Source: Ariolimax columbianus (lineage: Eukaryota > Mollusca > Gastropoda > Stylommatophora > Arionidae). Taken from it: a stretch of 64,000 nucleotides of DNA. This document shows positions 61,150-64,000 of the stretch, in pieces. Each line of letters begins with the position of its first letter. The first letter of the stretch is position 1. The notes below the pieces were generated by a model. It was not told where the DNA came from. It saw only the letters and a program-made list of their open reading frames with translations, and did no database searches. The DNA lies in the NCBI GenBank assembly GCA_036924085.1, contig JAVGWX010000003.1, positions 113,009,764-113,073,763 of the forward strand, written 5' to 3'. Position numbers and translations under genes: made by a program.

Positions 61150-62905
61150 AAAAGTATTACCTATTTATTAGTTAAAAATTTAAATTATAAACAAAAAATA
61201 TATGCTTGTGTGGTTAGAATGGACACAGAGTATTACATGGCCTCCTTGCATGACACCTAAATGAGAGAATCAGAGCATCAATATGTTACTCTACAGACCA
61301 GCTGAAGAAAAAAATGATGACGAGAGATACACGCGACACACCGTCATGTTTGATGGAAATAAATGTAATTATTTGAGGAGGGTGGCCGGGGGAGGGGTGC
61401 GAGGTTCTGTGCTGGACGTCCAGCGTCTGATAGAGCCTCTCCTTTCCAGGTGTAGAGATCGCCGCTGGATTCACTGTTCGGTTTGTCGTTCAGGAGTTTC
61501 CATGCCAATGGCCTCGCCTACATTATTGTGTCCCCAGCAGTACATTCATAAGGGGCTGCCTGTCTTCTACAGAGCCTGCTGTGGGGCGCGACCGAGTTAC
61601 TGGGGGTATAACTGGGCGAGCAGATTGGACTCATTAGCCTTGGTTAGCAGCCAATCTAAGAGAAGGTAAACTCTGACGCTAAACCCGAGTAGACGAAGCT
61701 CGTAAGTCTGATCTGGCAGTTCGCCTAGGAGAGGAAGAACTCTGATTTTAAACCCACAAGTGCCAGAGAGTGCTGGCTAGTCCTGGGACGATGAGAAAAT
61801 CATCGGATATCTAGAATAACTAGCATCTGCGGGCAACGACTCCACTGCCTTATGGAAACCTCGTGGAAGGATAGGGCTACGGGAGTAAACCCAGACAGAA
61901 AATCCGGAGTGGTAGCACCTAAGGCGAATGGTTTCAAAATTGCGAATTCATTCCGGCAGCTCCTGCAGTTGAGCTGGTGCCAAATTGTCATGCTTTGCAT
62001 TCCTTTAAATTGCACAGCTAGGCCGAGAGGGGGATCCTGCAGTTTGGTCAGCCCAGGGTCTCCATATTCAGCGCCCAGGCTTCCGCCCTGAGAGGCTACT
62101 CACAGGGTGCCACGCGCATGGTCTGCAAAGAATGAGACGCCCTGAATTTGAGAACGAACGATAAAGACAATAAAGACATGCAGTTGGTAATCGGACTAAA
62201 TATTTGGATAGAAATATGAAGCGTGGCTAGGTTTTCGGCCCCACGTTAATACGGCGACTATTTTACTACGTATGCGTATATAATCACTCGAGTGGTACTC
62301 CGACAACGAAAGAATATGTCAAATGTAACCTTTAGAGCGGTAAAACTCAGTCCCATGGCAACAGTTGCCGTCGGGGATGAGGATAACTCTTCGTGTACTT
62401 ATCCGCAGCATATGTGGTGTGGGGTGGTCTTTCTTTTTCTTTTTACTTTCACTAACTCGTACATCAGGTACCCATTGTGTACCAGGCATCAGTGTACCAG
62501 GCACGAACCATATCCCGGATTTGTTTCTGTCCGTCCGCAATGTCGAACCCTGGCACTCTGTAATCCCAGTCTACCACACCAGCTCACTGTCGTCTTTGCT
62601 ACACGCTCCACCTTTAAGAGCATTTAGAAAAAAGAGACTAGGGTTGCGCGTGACGTTAGCAGCCTGCTCGGGTAAAACGAAGTGCTGCACGAACCTCAAC
62701 TGCCGGAGCGCACATAGGTGCTTTGATGCAAGTTTCGTGTAAAGGGTCAGATGCAGCGATTCGGCTATGCGTCGAATGGAGGGCTAAGATTAGAGAAGAA
62801 TATAAATTATTTCTGACGCATGTTGGGCTCTTTCTGTGGTCTGTTACCTGATGCTCTGGTTATTTGAGTCGGAGGGATGAAGCGGGGCGTTGTACCGTTT
62901 TGGTG
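61150..62905. other. Region upstream of exon a, presumed chitin synthase intron
   Basis: I could not find a convincing upstream chitin synthase exon on the minus strand here. Short frames on both strands have no recognisable family. No tandem array. Confidence 0.4.
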
Positions 62906-62911
62906 TCCGCT

Positions 62912-63278
62912 TTTCTTCTTCTTCTTCTTCTTCGTTCGTTCTCAATCTCCCACTACCAAACCCTGAAAGGGCTTAAGTAGCAGAATGTAGTCCAGAGAAC
63001 GGAATGCGTTGTGTTGTAGTTTACAGCTTGGCTGCGATATTTGCACCTTTCGGTCTAAACATCCGACTTCAGCAAACATTTTTTGAGTACCGGGTTAGCA
63101 TTCCCTCTTCGATCCCTTCTCCTTAGCCAGTCTGCTCTGTTGCAGCCTGTTATCCAGGATCACCGCCGCGTGGAGGTGTAGAAGGGTCTTGGCAGCTATG
63201 GTTCGCTGGCCCTGACGCTAGCAGTCAGCTATGGGTCGCTGACCGCTGCAGCTCATGCGCTGCTCAGCATCTTGATCC
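62912..63278 (-). mobile_element. GAA-tail short element (family S)
   Basis: Full-length copy with a clean (TTC)n on the plus strand at 62914-62933, i.e. a (GAA)n tail in its own orientation. Only a weak duplication is visible (GGTGTCCGCTTTT at 62901, GGTGTGAGCTATT near 63281). Same orientation as the other three copies. Confidence 0.85.
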
Positions 63279-63314
63279 CGGTGTGAGCTATTCAATCGGA
63301 TTACAATTTGTGTG

Positions 63315-64000
63315 CTTTTTTTCTTAATCTTCTTCTTCTTGTTTTCTTCTTTAGCTTTTTCTTCTTGTTTTTCTTATTATTATTCTTCTTGTTCTTGTTT
63401 TCTTCTTCTTCTTCTTTAGTTTTTTCTTCTTAATCTTCTTCTTCTTCTTCTTGTTTTCTTGTTCTTTATCTTTAGCTTTTTCGTCTTATTGTATTTCTTT
63501 AGCTTTTTCTTCTAATTCTTGTTTTCTTCTTCTTCTTCTTTAGCTTTTTCTTCTTATTCTTCTTCTTCTTCTTCTTTAGCTTTTTCTTCTTATTCTTGTT
63601 CTTCTTCTTCTTTAGCTTTTTCTTCTTATTCTTGTTCTTCTTCTTCTTTAGCTTTTTCTTCTTATTCTTGTTCTTCTTCTTCTTTAGCTTTTTCTTCTTA
63701 TTCTTGTTCTTCTTCTTCTTTAGCTTTTTCTTCTTATTCTTGTTCTTCTTCTTCTTTAGCTTTTTCTTCTTATTCTTGTTTTCTTCTTCTTCTTCTTTAG
63801 CTTTTTCTTCTTATTCTTGTTTTCTTCTTCTTCTTCTTTAGCATTTTCTTCTTATTCTTGTTCTTCTTCTTCTTTAGCTTTTTCTTCTTATCTCTTTCTT
63901 CTTCTTCTTTAGCTTTTTCTTCTTATTCTTGTTTTCTTCTTCTTCTTCTTTAGCTTTTTCTTCTTATTCTTGTTTTCTTCTTCTTCTTCTTTAGCTTTTT
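63315..64000. repeat. 36-bp polypyrimidine minisatellite (TTC-rich), reaching the window end
   Basis: A unit like TTCTTCTTCTTTAGC then TTTTTCTTCTTATTCTTG steps by 36 bp in its regular part (63590-63790), with 39-bp variants elsewhere. The plus strand is almost all C/T. Phe/Ser-rich open frames here are artefacts. Confidence 0.96.

Noticed and set aside
61286..62742. Several 60-128 codon frames upstream of exon a
   Set aside because: None resembles chitin synthase membrane segments or another family, and they overlap one another on both strands. Likely chance.
63519..63841. Phe/Ser-rich open frames at the window end
   Set aside because: They are artefacts of the TTC-rich minisatellite.

Overview
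This window is eukaryotic and animal. It has introns with GT/AG boundaries, abundant minisatellites, tRNA-derived SINEs, non-LTR (LINE) retrotransposon remnants and mariner-like DNA transposon fragments. The main gene, on the minus strand, is a metazoan chitin synthase. Together with the repeat content this suggests a lophotrochozoan, most likely a mollusc. That placement is an inference from protein resemblance, not from a search.

Layout: (1) 1-3.2 kb, plus strand: the large last exon of an unrecognised Ser/Thr-rich, single-pass membrane protein whose upstream exons lie before the window. (2) 3.2-22 kb: intergenic, almost entirely repeats: LINE 3'-end fragments, a degraded mariner-like piece, a (CA)n tract, a ~4 kb decayed 33-bp satellite, a LINE with clean target-site duplications (11.7-13.7 kb), a 60-bp satellite, tRNA-like SINEs and a 16-bp satellite. 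(3) 22.2-61.1 kb, minus strand: fourteen exons of the chitin synthase. They join in phase to 1061 residues plus a stop, and the 5' end lies beyond the window. The introns carry most of the unusual sequence: a 31-bp satellite with a 372-bp (12-mer) higher-order period, a 28-bp satellite (about 47 copies) in which most units carry a strong 5' splice-site consensus in the sense of the gene, a 33-bp/198-bp satellite, a mariner-like element with long inverted ends, fold-back repeats and several retroelement insertions. (4) 61.1-64 kb: probably the next upstream chitin synthase intron, with a GAA-tailed short element and a polypyrimidine minisatellite running to the window end.

For function, chitin synthase polymerises UDP-GlcNAc into chitin at the plasma membrane. 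The three catalytic signatures (EDR, QRRRW, WGTRE) and the DGD motif are intact, so the gene looks functional despite its repeat-loaded introns. The most interesting observations concern splicing. A 69-bp tandem duplication copied the 3' end of one catalytic exon together with its donor site, which creates an in-frame alternative 5' splice site. Separately, the neighbouring intron satellite is an array of decoy-like donors stronger in consensus than the real donor beside it. A (GAA)n-tailed LINE and a ~350-bp (GAA)n-tailed short element also appear to share retrotransposition machinery.
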